From Chelatococcus sp. (GTDB lineage: Bacteria; Pseudomonadota; Alphaproteobacteria; Rhizobiales; Beijerinckiaceae): a stretch of 60,768 nt of DNA. The stretch spans positions 1-60,768 of the forward strand of contig QFQY01000025.1 of the NCBI GenBank assembly GCA_003248805.1, written 5' to 3'. The position numbers and the translations under genes are program-made. The notes beneath the pieces were generated by a model, which saw only the letters and a list, made by a program, of their open reading frames with translations, was not told the DNA's origin and made no database searches. This document shows, piece by piece, positions 47,301-55,200 of the stretch. Numbering within the stretch: the first letter of the stretch is position 1; each line of letters opens with the position of its first letter.

Positions 47301-49608
47301 GCCCAATCTGGTGCGGCCGCTCTCGACATTGTCGCTGCCGGTCAAGGTCACCGGCGCGCGCGCCGGGGAGGAGGCCTTCGTCACGGTCGCGGCGGTGGAT
47401 GTCGGCATCCTCAATCTGACTCGTTACGAGAGCCCGGACGCATCGAAATACTTCTTCGGCCAGCGCCAGCTCGGCCACGAGCTGCGCGATCTCTATGGCT
47501 ACCTGATCGACGGCATGCATGGCACGCGCGGCGCCATCCGCTCCGGCGGCGACGCCGCGCCCGCGCTCGACGGCGAGAAGCCGACGCAGGAGCCGCTCGC
47601 GCGCTATTCCGGCGTGGTGAAGCTCGGCGCGGACGGCACGGCGAAGATCGATTTCGACATGCCGGCCTTCAACGGCTCGGTCCGCGTCATGGCGGTGGCC
47701 TGGAGCGCGGGGCGGACGGGGCAGGCGAGCGCCGACGTCTTCGTGCGCGACCAGGTAGTGGCGCAGGCGACGCTGCCGCGCTTCCTCGCCATCGGCGACC
47801 AGTCGCGCTTCCATCTCCAGGTCGACAATGTCGAGGGTCCCGCCGGGGCCTACACCGTCGATCTCGACGTGAAGGGCCCCGTGCTCGTGGCCGCCGACGC
47901 GACGCGCCGCACGGTGCAACTTGCCGCCGGCGGCAAGACGCAGATGACGATCCCGGTTACCGCCGCCGGGCTGGGCCGGGCCGAATTCGACGTGCGCGTC
48001 AGCGGGCCGAACGGCATCGGCACTGTGCAGAACCTTGCCGTCAGGGTGCAGCCGTCGGCGGCGACGATCGCGCGGCGGATCGTGCGGGCGCTGCCGGGCA
48101 ATGGCGGCTCGATCACGGTCTCGGCCGATCTGATGGCGGATCTCGTGCCGAATTCGGGGCAGGTCTCGGTGTCGGTCTCGCCCTTCGCCTCGCTCGACGT
48201 GCCGGCGCTGCTCAAGGCCCTCGACCGCTACCCCTATGGCTGCACCGAGCAGACGGTGTCGCGGGCGCTGCCCCTGCTCGCGGTGAACCAGCTCGCCTCG
48301 ATGGAGAACCTCGCGCTCGACGCGACCGCCGACGAGCGCGTGACCGGCGCCATCGAGCGCGTGCTGGCGCGGCAGGGCGGCAACGGCTCCTTCGGGCTGT
48401 GGAGCGTCGGCGGGGAGGATCTCTGGCTCGACGCCTTCGTCACCGACTTCCTGACGCGGGCGCGCGAGCGCCAGTTCGCCGTGCCGCAGACCGCGTTCAA
48501 CCTCGCGCTCGACCGGCTGCGCAACCAGGTCGTCAACACGAGCGAGATCAACAAGGAGGAGGCGGCGGGCATCGCCTATGCGCTCTATGTGCTCGCCCGC
48601 AACGGCCGGCCGGTGATGGGCGATCTGCGTTACATCGCCGACAACAAGCTCGCCGATTTCGGCACGCCGCTGGCGCGCGCGCAGATCGGCGCGGCGCTCT
48701 CGGCGCTGGGAGACAGGGGCCGGGGCCGGGCCGCCTTCCAGAGCGCGCTCGCCTTGCTGCAGCAGACGAGCGACGACGGCTTCTCGCGACCCGATTACGG
48801 CTCGCGCCTGCGCGACGGTGCCGGCACGCTCGCCCTCATCGCCGAGGCCAATGGCGAGCGCGCCGACATCACCCGCGCGGCGTCCATCGTCGACGCGACG
48901 CGCGCCGCTGCGCGCTCCAGCTACACCTCGACGCAGGAACAGATGTGGATGGTGTTGGCGGCACAGGCGATGGCCAAGGACGCCGAGGGCATGACGCTCA
49001 CGGTGGACGGGACCGAGCGCAAGGGGCCGCTCTACCGGACGATCTCCGCCGAGGCGCTGGAGGGCAAGGCGCTGACCGTGGCCAATCCGGGGGCGGCTGC
49101 GGCACAGGCCGTCATCACCGTCTCCGGGATTCCGACCGCGCCCGAGCCGGCGATCAACCAGGGCTTCGGGCTCGAGCGCGTGATCTATACGATGAAGGGC
49201 GAGCGGGCCGACCCGGCCCGCCTGCGCCAGAACGAGCGCTATGTCGTGGCGCTGACCGTAACCGAGCCGGCGAGCCGCTATGGCCGGCTGCTGCTGGTCG
49301 ATCCCGTTCCGGCCGGGCTGGAGATCGAGAACGCCAACCTGACCGAGGGCGCCGCCGTGGCGGGGCTCGACTGGCTGAAGCAGGAGGTCCTTCCCGTCCA
49401 TACCGAGGCGCGCGACGACCGCTATGTCGCGGCCTTCGAGCGCAGCGGCGGCTCGGACCAGAAGCTCAGCTACACCGTCGCCTATATCGCCCGGGCGGTC
49501 TCGCCCGGCCGCTATGTGGCCCCCGCGGCCGTGATCGAGGACATGTACCGGCCCGACCGGTTCGGGCGCACCGCGTTCGGGACGGTCGGGATCGCTTCGG
49601 CGCGGTGA
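44344..49608 (+). CDS. Bacterial alpha-2-macroglobulin
   Basis: 1754-aa periplasmic protein. A signal peptide (cleavage near AQAAHA) is followed by macroglobulin-like domains, a bait-region/MG segment, the large A2M domain (from about PLARYSGVVKLGADGTAKIDF) and a thioester domain with PYGCTEQTVSRALPL, whose Cys1300 and Gln1303 form the internal thioester that traps proteases. In bacteria these proteins inhibit attacking proteases and usually pair with PbpC, as here (the next gene starts 7 bases later). There is no lipobox cysteine, unlike the E. coli YfhM lipoprotein, so it is predicted to be soluble in the periplasm. Confidence 0.93.
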   Translation: MRHATRLMASLAFGLGLMVAQAAHAQKAYVRNDLAADGQRLEERLKREVSAARPAADAVRAGEAALSRGDARAALPLANVAVVAEPGNAAGWRLMARAANAIEPRDYRERWDLRERAITAAYLAYQRSGSRNEEAGSLGVLARIFEKNELWRPALTTYRLSLDIADNASLRTAYESLREKRGFRLTGNKVDADAASPRACFEFSEPLARGRVDFAPYVAISGGRGDFAVSAEERQICVDGLRHGERYAFVIRQGLPSAIPDEKLLKSADYEVYVRDRTPSVRFTGKNYVLPRTGQQGIPVVSVNAGRLDLEVMRIGDRNLINSVHSDDFLSQLGSWQSRQIASDKGQSIWTGSMEVKSELNKDVVTAFPVIEAVGSLKPGVYVMFAKPSGGPATASSSDGDSDYDDGSTRATQWFVVSDLGLTSFSGPDGVHVLARSLADARPVANAELRLIARNNEVLATARTDGNGYARFDAGLAKGQGGNAPGIVTASLAEDYGFLDLKQTAFDLSDRGVKGRVAPAGLDAYLYTERGVYRSGETVYLTTLLRDARGAAVTGLPLTLVVKRPDGVEYRRRQVEDQGAGGRAHSIPLIPGAATGTWRVQAYADPKGPAIGEVSFLVEDYVPERLELTLAPKKPVLQAGEPAEIDVSARYLYGAPGSELDVTGSMTIRAAAQSAIPGFAGYQVGLTDEDFEPVQSEFEESATTDAAGKATVSNPVQQPDTNRPLEAELTIRVGEPGGRAIARSVTLPIVPKGAAIGVRKAFRDGEVGNGQTANFDVIMATGDGRRLARPGVKWVLSKVRRNYQWFFQDGRWNYEGVKTTRRVADGEIAVAADAPARIAAAVDWGNYRLDVIADGSDAAETSVSFSVGYEADKTADTPDVLDVALDKGEYAAGENLRVRLSPRFTGKATLAVVSDRLAELTTIDIAEGGTTATLPVKAEWGASAYLVVLAHRPMDTAAKRLPGRAIGLSWFQIGKAERSLSVELGAPNLVRPLSTLSLPVKVTGARAGEEAFVTVAAVDVGILNLTRYESPDASKYFFGQRQLGHELRDLYGYLIDGMHGTRGAIRSGGDAAPALDGEKPTQEPLARYSGVVKLGADGTAKIDFDMPAFNGSVRVMAVAWSAGRTGQASADVFVRDQVVAQATLPRFLAIGDQSRFHLQVDNVEGPAGAYTVDLDVKGPVLVAADATRRTVQLAAGGKTQMTIPVTAAGLGRAEFDVRVSGPNGIGTVQNLAVRVQPSAATIARRIVRALPGNGGSITVSADLMADLVPNSGQVSVSVSPFASLDVPALLKALDRYPYGCTEQTVSRALPLLAVNQLASMENLALDATADERVTGAIERVLARQGGNGSFGLWSVGGEDLWLDAFVTDFLTRARERQFAVPQTAFNLALDRLRNQVVNTSEINKEEAAGIAYALYVLARNGRPVMGDLRYIADNKLADFGTPLARAQIGAALSALGDRGRGRAAFQSALALLQQTSDDGFSRPDYGSRLRDGAGTLALIAEANGERADITRAASIVDATRAAARSSYTSTQEQMWMVLAAQAMAKDAEGMTLTVDGTERKGPLYRTISAEALEGKALTVANPGAAAAQAVITVSGIPTAPEPAINQGFGLERVIYTMKGERADPARLRQNERYVVALTVTEPASRYGRLLLVDPVPAGLEIENANLTEGAAVAGLDWLKQEVLPVHTEARDDRYVAAFERSGGSDQKLSYTVAYIARAVSPGRYVAPAAVIEDMYRPDRFGRTAFGTVGIASAR

Positions 49609-49615
49609 GGATGCG

Positions 49616-51991
49616 GTGGACGGGCAGGGCGAACGACACGCGACGGAACCCCCTCTCCCCCTGCGGGAGAGGGCTGGGGTGAGGGGTCGCGCCGCGCTCT
49701 GTCGCTGGCGCTCCTGGGCGGCTGCGTTTCGGACGGTTCCGCGACCCCTCATCCGTCTCGGCTTTGCCGAGCCACCTTCTCCCGCAGGGGGAGAAGGGAA
49801 GCTTTCCCGCCGGTCGTGCCTGCTCGGGATCGCGGGATCTGCCGGTGCCTGTGTCCTCGCCGCAGCCGGCGCAGCCCTCGCCCTCTACGCCCACTCCCTG
49901 CCGCCGCTCGATCTCGCCGCCGCGTCCGACCGCTCCACCGTGGTGCTCGACCGCGAGGGCAAGCTGCTGCGGCCCTTCCTGACGGCGGATGGTCGGTGGA
50001 AGCTGCCGGTGACAAGCGGCGATGTCGATCCGCGCTACCTCGCCATGCTCAAGGCCTATGAGGACAAGCGCTTCGAGGCGCATGCGGGCATCGACACGCT
50101 GGGGCTGGGGCGCGCCGCCGGCCAGATGCTGGCGAACGGCCGCGTCGTCTCCGGGGGCTCGACGCTGACCATGCAGGTCGCGCGGCTGCTCGAACCGCGC
50201 GAGGAACGCAGCCTCGCGGCGAAGCTCCGGCAGGCGGTGCGGGCGGTCGAGATCGAGCGACGCTTCTCCAAGACCGAAATCCTCGACCTCTACCTGACGC
50301 TCGCGCCCTTCGGCGGCAATCTGGAGGGCGTGCGGGCGGCGAGCTTCGCCTATTTCGGCAAGGAGCCGAAGCGCCTTTCGACGGCCGAGGCAGCCCTGCT
50401 CGTGGCGCTGCCGCAATCGCCGGAGACGCGCAGGCCCGACCGCTTCCCGGAGGCCGCCCGCAAGGCGCGCGACCGCGTTCTGGCGCGGGTCGAGAGCGCC
50501 GGGCTCGCGACGCCCTCGGAGGCCGCGGCCGCCCGGGACGAGCCGGTGCCCCTGACGCGCAAGCTCTTTCCCAATCTCGCGCCGCATGTCGCCGAGCAGG
50601 TCGTCGCCGAGGCGCCGGGTCTGCGCAGCCAGCGCCTGAGCCTCGATGCGCGACTGCAGGCCAGCCTGGAGGGGCTCGCCCGCGAGCGCAGCCTCGGCCT
50701 GGCGCCCCAGGTCTCGATCGCGATCCTGGCCGTCGACAACGAGACCGGCGAGGTCAGGGCCTCGGTCGGCGGCGTCGATTATTTCGCGGCCGAGCGGGCG
50801 GGCTCGCTCGACCTGACGCGGGCGCTGCGCTCGCCGGGCTCGGCGCTGAAGCCCTTCATCTATGCGCTCGCCTTCGACAACGGCATCGCCCACCCCGAAA
50901 CCATGCTGGAGGACAGGCCGGCGCGCTTCGGGCTCTATGTTCCCGAGAATTTCGACATGACCTTCCAGGGCATGGTCTCGGCGCGCAAGGCGTTGCAACT
51001 GTCGCTCAACCTGCCGGCCGTGGAGCTCCTGTCCTCGGTCGGGCCGCAGCGCTTCCTGTCGCGTCTGCGCGACGCCGGCGTCTCGGTCGCGATGCCGAAG
51101 GAGGGCGGGGCGCCGGGGCTGGCGGTCGGGCTCGGCGGGCTCGGCATCACATTGCAGGACCTGACGCGGCTCTATGTCGGGCTGGCGCGGGGCGGGGAGG
51201 TGCCGGTGCTGAGAGTCAGGACCGCGTTCTCGCGCAGCCCTCATCCTGAGGAGCCGCGTAGCGGCGTCTCGAAGGATGCTTCAACGCGCTCTGGAACATC
51301 CTTCGAGACGCAGTCTTCGACTGCTCCTCAGGATGAGGGCTCGCGTGCGGCGGCCCGTCTCGTGGACCCCGTCGCCGCCTGGTATGTCGCCGATACGCTG
51401 CTCGGGGCGCCGCCTCCGCTCAACGGCATGCCCGGGCGCATCGCCTACAAGACGGGCACGTCCTACGGCTATCGCGACGCCTGGGCCGTTGGCTTCGACC
51501 GGCGCCACACCATCGGCGTCTGGGTCGGACGGGCCGACAACGGCGCCGTGCCCGGCCTCGTCGGGCGCGTGGTGGCGGCGCCGATCCTGTTCGACGCCTT
51601 TTCGCGGACCGGGCTCGATCCGCGCCCCTTCGTCCGGCCGGCGGAAGCGATCGTCGCCACGACCAGCCATCTGCCGCCGCCGCTGCGCCATCTGCGGCAG
51701 GACGTGCCCAAGACGGTGGCGGCGATGACGACGCCGGGGTTGAAGCTCGCCTTCCCGCCGGAGGGGGCGCGCATCGACCTCGCTGCCATGACGGTGGAGG
51801 GGCGCGGGCAGCTCAGCCTGAAGGCGGCCGGCGGCGTGCCGCCCTTCTCCTGGCTGGTCGACGGGCAGCCGGTCCTCGGCCCGACACGCCGCCGGGAGGC
51901 CGAGTGGCAGCCGGCCGGCCGGGGCTTCGTGCGGATCTCCGTGATCGACGGCAGCGGGGCGAGCGAGAGCGTCTCGGTGAGGCTGCAGTGA
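49616..51991 (+). CDS. pbpC: Penicillin-binding protein 1C
   Basis: 791-aa bifunctional peptidoglycan synthase: a membrane anchor (about 67-93), a transglycosylase domain (EDKRFEAHAGIDTLGLGRA, GGSTLTMQVARLL), a transpeptidase domain with SALK (SPGSALKPFIY) and KTGTS boxes, and a BiPBP C-terminal domain (about 710-791). The GTG at 49616 has GGTGAGG five bases upstream; ATG 49611 is in another frame, and no start codon lies between the first repeat and the membrane anchor. Two palindromic repeats are translated within it: residues about 12-61 and about 541-576, the latter in a loop before the KTG box. PbpC is thought to repair walls damaged by attackers that alpha-2-macroglobulin neutralises. 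Confidence 0.9.
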   Translation: MDGQGERHATEPPLPLRERAGVRGRAALCRWRSWAAAFRTVPRPLIRLGFAEPPSPAGGEGKLSRRSCLLGIAGSAGACVLAAAGAALALYAHSLPPLDLAAASDRSTVVLDREGKLLRPFLTADGRWKLPVTSGDVDPRYLAMLKAYEDKRFEAHAGIDTLGLGRAAGQMLANGRVVSGGSTLTMQVARLLEPREERSLAAKLRQAVRAVEIERRFSKTEILDLYLTLAPFGGNLEGVRAASFAYFGKEPKRLSTAEAALLVALPQSPETRRPDRFPEAARKARDRVLARVESAGLATPSEAAAARDEPVPLTRKLFPNLAPHVAEQVVAEAPGLRSQRLSLDARLQASLEGLARERSLGLAPQVSIAILAVDNETGEVRASVGGVDYFAAERAGSLDLTRALRSPGSALKPFIYALAFDNGIAHPETMLEDRPARFGLYVPENFDMTFQGMVSARKALQLSLNLPAVELLSSVGPQRFLSRLRDAGVSVAMPKEGGAPGLAVGLGGLGITLQDLTRLYVGLARGGEVPVLRVRTAFSRSPHPEEPRSGVSKDASTRSGTSFETQSSTAPQDEGSRAAARLVDPVAAWYVADTLLGAPPPLNGMPGRIAYKTGTSYGYRDAWAVGFDRRHTIGVWVGRADNGAVPGLVGRVVAAPILFDAFSRTGLDPRPFVRPAEAIVATTSHLPPPLRHLRQDVPKTVAAMTTPGLKLAFPPEGARIDLAAMTVEGRGQLSLKAAGGVPPFSWLVDGQPVLGPTRRREAEWQPAGRGFVRISVIDGSGASESVSVRLQ
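49649..49798. repeat. Palindromic repeat inside the 5' end of pbpC
   Basis: Arms CCCCTCTCCCCCTGCGGGAG and CTCCCGCAGGGGGAGAAGGG are inverted, with GGTGAGGGGTCGC and GCGACCCCTCAT as inner arms. At 150 bases (50 codons) it keeps the pbpC frame open and encodes an arginine/proline-rich segment of the cytoplasmic tail. Same family as the element at 58532-58680. Confidence 0.8.
51236..51341. repeat. Palindromic repeat inside the transpeptidase region of pbpC
   Basis: Outer arms AGCCCTCATCCTGAGGAGC (51236-51254) and GCTCCTCAGGATGAGGGCT (51323-51341) are a perfect 19-base inverted repeat; inner arms GCGTCTCGAAGGATG and CATCCTTCGAGACGC also pair. It is an intergenic-type element, yet here it is translated in frame as a Ser/Thr/Glu-rich loop. 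A single arm of the same family lies at 12833-12852 in intergenic DNA. Confidence 0.88.
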
Positions 51992-52007
51992 GGTTGGTCG
52001 GTTACGC

Positions 52008-52100
52008 TGTCATGGTCGGCCTTGTGCCGACCATCCACGTCTTCCCTCGGGCCGTGCGGCGTTCAAGACGTGGATGCTCGCCACAGGGGCGAGCATGACG
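52008..52100. repeat. Palindromic repeat between convergent pbpC and RND pump
   Basis: TGTCATGGTCGGCCTTGTGC...ACCATCCACGTCTT is inverted relative to AAGACGTGGATGCTCGCC...GGGGCGAGCATGACG. It fills most of the 119-base gap between two converging genes and likely acts as a bidirectional terminator. Confidence 0.75.
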
Positions 52101-52110
52101 TGGTGGCGGT

Positions 52111-55100
52111 TCACTCGGCGGGCGCGGGATGCGCTGCGTGTCCTTCGCCATGGATGGCATGTCCATGCACCGCGCGCTTTTTGCGCGCCAGATAGGAGTA
52201 GGCGACCGGCACGACATAGAGGGTGAGCACCGTGCCGAAGGTCATGCCGCCGACGATGACCCAGCCGATCTGCGAGCGGCTTTCTGCGCCGGCGCCATGG
52301 GCCAGGGCCAGGGGCACCGCGCCGAGCACCATCGCGCCCGTGGTCATCAGAATCGGACGCAGGCGCAGTTCGGCGGCTTCGACCAGGGCGTCGATCATCT
52401 CCTTGCCCTCTTCCCTGAGCTGGTTGGTGAACTCCAGGATCAGGATGCCGTGCTTGGTGATGAGGCCGACGAGCGTGATCAGACCGATCTGGCTGTAGAC
52501 GTTCATCGTGCCGCCGGCGAAGTAGAGCGCGCCCAGGGCGCCCGTCAGCGAGAGCGGCACCGAGACCATGATGACGACGGGGTCGACGAAGCTCTCGAAC
52601 TGGGCGGCCAGCACGAGATAGATGAAGCCCAGCGCCAGCAGGAAGACGATGGCGATCGAGGCCCCGGACTGCTTGTACTCGCGGCTCTGGCCGGAATAGT
52701 CGATCTGCACCGTCTTGGGCAGCACCTTCTGGGCCGCCTGCTCCAGCACGGCGAGCGCATCGCCCAGCGAGTAGCCCGGTGCGGGCACGGCGGTGATCGT
52801 GGCGGAGCGGAGCTGGTTGAAGCGGACCAGTTCCTTGGGCGCGACGTTCTCCTCGATGCGCACGACGCTGGAGAGCTGGACCACCTGGCCGCCACGGCCC
52901 ATGAGATAGATGGACTGCAGCCCCTGCGGCGTGTTGCGGTCCTCGCCCGCGACCTGGATGACGACGTCGTACTGCTCGCCGTTCATGTTGAAGCGCGTCA
53001 CCTGCCGGCCGCCGAGCAGCGTCTCCATGGTGCGGCCGATCACGTCCACCCCGACCCCGAGATCGGCGGCGCGCTGGCGGTCGATGGAGACCTTGATCTG
53101 CGGCTTGTCGAGGATGAGGTTGGATTCGAGGTTGGTCAGCGCCGGCGAGCCGCTCGCCTCGGCCAGCACGGCATCGACATACTCCTTGATCTGCTCATAG
53201 GGCTCCGAGGAGCGCAGCACGAACTCGACCGGCCTGCTGTTGGCGTTGCCCTGGCCGAGCGAAGCCGGGTTCGTCGCGAAGAGCCTGATGCCGGGAACCT
53301 GCGAGAGGCTGCGGTTGATCTCGGACACCATGGTCTGCTGCTTGACCGAGCGCTCCTCCCAGGGCTTCAGCCGCGCGAAGGCGAGCGCGCGCGTCACGTC
53401 CGGGAAGCCGACGACGACGAGGTAGCTCGCGACGTCAGGGATCTTCTTGAGCTGTTCCTCGACCCGACGGGCATAATCGGCGGTGAAGGCCAGGGTCGCT
53501 CCCTCCGGTGCGACGCCGATCACCGTGAAGGAGCCGCGATCCTCCACCGGCGCGAGTTCCGAACGCAGATTGGTGAAGAACCAGTAGCTCGCCCCCGCGA
53601 CGCAGACGGCGAAGATCACGATCAACGGGCGAACGGCGAGGGCGGCGCGCAGCGAGGCGCGGTAGCCGCGCGACAGGCCGTCGAAGCCGCGCTCCAGCAG
53701 GTTGTAGAGCCAGCCATGCGAAGTGTCGTGCCGCAGCAACTTGGCGCACATCATCGGCGTGAGCGTCAGCGCCACGAAGCCGGACACCAGCACGGCACCC
53801 GCCAGGGTCAGGGCGAACTCGACGAAGAGCTTGCCGGTGCGGCCGGTCGAGAAGGCCATCGGCGCATAGACCGCGACGAGCGTGAGCGTCATCGCGATGA
53901 CGGCGAAGGCGATCTCGTTGATGCCCTTGATCGCCGCAGCGTTGGGCTCCATCCCGTCCTCGATATGGCGATGGACGTTCTCGAGCACGACGATGGCGTC
54001 GTCGACGACGAGGCCGATGGCGAGCACCATGGAGAGCAGCGTCAGCGTGTTCACCGTGAAGCCCAGCGCATACATCAGCGCGAAGGAGCCGATCAGCGAC
54101 ACGGGAATCGTGACGAGCGGAATCAGCGTCGCCCGCAGCGAGCGCAGGAAGATGAAGATGATCAGCACGACGAGGACGACGGCCTCGCCGATCGTGCTGT
54201 AGACCGCCTGGATCGACCGGTCGATGAAGACCGAGGTGTCGTAGGAGGTCGCGATGGTCATCCCTTCGGGCAGGTCGTCGATGATCTCCGGCAGCGCCGC
54301 GCGCACGCCGATCGAGACGTCGAGCGGGTTGGCGGTCGCCTGCTTGATGATGCCGATGGTGACCGAGGAGGTGCCGTTGAACCAGGCTGCGTTGCGCTCC
54401 GCCAGCGGACCGAGCTCGACCCTGGCGACGTCGCGCAATTTGACGGAGAAGCCGTCGGCGTCCTTGACCACGATCTCGCGGAACTGCTCGGGCGTGACCA
54501 GACCGGTCTGGGAGAGAACCGTGAACTCGCGGTTGTTGCTCTCGATGCGGCCGGACGGAATCTCGACGTTCTGGGCGCGAACCGCCGCCTCGATCTGCTG
54601 CACCGTGACCTGGTAGGCCGACATGCGGGCCCGGTCGAGCCAGATGCGCATGGCGTAGCGCCGCTCGCCGCGGATCTGCACCTCGGCGACGCCGGTGATG
54701 TTCTGGACGCGGTCGGTGATGAAGCGGTCGGCGAAGTCTGTCAGCTCGAGCGGGTTGTGGCGCGTGCTGGTCAGCGACAGAAAGAGGATCGGCTGCGCGT
54801 CCGCCTCAACCTTCGCGATGATGGGCTCGTCGATTTCGGTCGGCATGCGCCCGCGCACGCGGCCGACGCGGTCGCGCACGTCCGAGGCGGCGACATCGGG
54901 GTCGACATCGGGGCGGAACCGCACCGAGATGTTGCTCTGCTCCTGGCGGCTGATCGACGAGATGATCTCGATGCCCTCGATGCCCGCGATCGAGTTCTCG
55001 AGGATCTGGGTCACCTGCGTTTCGATGATCGCGGCGGAGGCGCCCGTATAGACCGTGCGGACCGAGACGATCGGCTCGTCGATGTTCGGGTATTCGCGGA

Positions 55101-55200
55101 CGGTCAGGCGCGTATAGGAGACGATGCCGATCAGCATCACCAGCAGGCTGAGCACCGTCGAGAGGACGGGCCGCCGGACGAAGAGCTCGAACAGGCTCAT
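52111..55200 (-). CDS. RND multidrug efflux pump, inner-membrane transporter
   Basis: 1029-aa HAE-1 family transporter with 12 membrane helices and two large periplasmic loops. The N-terminus SLFELFVRRPVLSTVLSLLVMLIGI and the proton-relay motif GLVVDDAIVVLENVHRHIEDG (paired Asp in TM4) are diagnostic; FPDVTRALAFARLKPWEER is in the second porter loop. It expels hydrophobic toxicants across the outer membrane with the adaptor and a TolC-like channel (no channel gene here). It ends with an unusual His-rich tail (HGHAIHGEGHAAHP). Overlaps the adaptor stop by four bases. Confidence 0.93.
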   Translation of the reverse strand: MSLFELFVRRPVLSTVLSLLVMLIGIVSYTRLTVREYPNIDEPIVSVRTVYTGASAAIIETQVTQILENSIAGIEGIEIISSISRQEQSNISVRFRPDVDPDVAASDVRDRVGRVRGRMPTEIDEPIIAKVEADAQPILFLSLTSTRHNPLELTDFADRFITDRVQNITGVAEVQIRGERRYAMRIWLDRARMSAYQVTVQQIEAAVRAQNVEIPSGRIESNNREFTVLSQTGLVTPEQFREIVVKDADGFSVKLRDVARVELGPLAERNAAWFNGTSSVTIGIIKQATANPLDVSIGVRAALPEIIDDLPEGMTIATSYDTSVFIDRSIQAVYSTIGEAVVLVVLIIFIFLRSLRATLIPLVTIPVSLIGSFALMYALGFTVNTLTLLSMVLAIGLVVDDAIVVLENVHRHIEDGMEPNAAAIKGINEIAFAVIAMTLTLVAVYAPMAFSTGRTGKLFVEFALTLAGAVLVSGFVALTLTPMMCAKLLRHDTSHGWLYNLLERGFDGLSRGYRASLRAALAVRPLIVIFAVCVAGASYWFFTNLRSELAPVEDRGSFTVIGVAPEGATLAFTADYARRVEEQLKKIPDVASYLVVVGFPDVTRALAFARLKPWEERSVKQQTMVSEINRSLSQVPGIRLFATNPASLGQGNANSRPVEFVLRSSEPYEQIKEYVDAVLAEASGSPALTNLESNLILDKPQIKVSIDRQRAADLGVGVDVIGRTMETLLGGRQVTRFNMNGEQYDVVIQVAGEDRNTPQGLQSIYLMGRGGQVVQLSSVVRIEENVAPKELVRFNQLRSATITAVPAPGYSLGDALAVLEQAAQKVLPKTVQIDYSGQSREYKQSGASIAIVFLLALGFIYLVLAAQFESFVDPVVIMVSVPLSLTGALGALYFAGGTMNVYSQIGLITLVGLITKHGILILEFTNQLREEGKEMIDALVEAAELRLRPILMTTGAMVLGAVPLALAHGAGAESRSQIGWVIVGGMTFGTVLTLYVVPVAYSYLARKKRAVHGHAIHGEGHAAHPAPAE

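Noticed and set aside
43144..49752. 2202-codon open frame on the minus strand
   Set aside because: It is antisense to the alpha-2-macroglobulin gene, Arg/Gly/Asp-rich and low in complexity, with no domain; long antisense frames are expected at this GC content.
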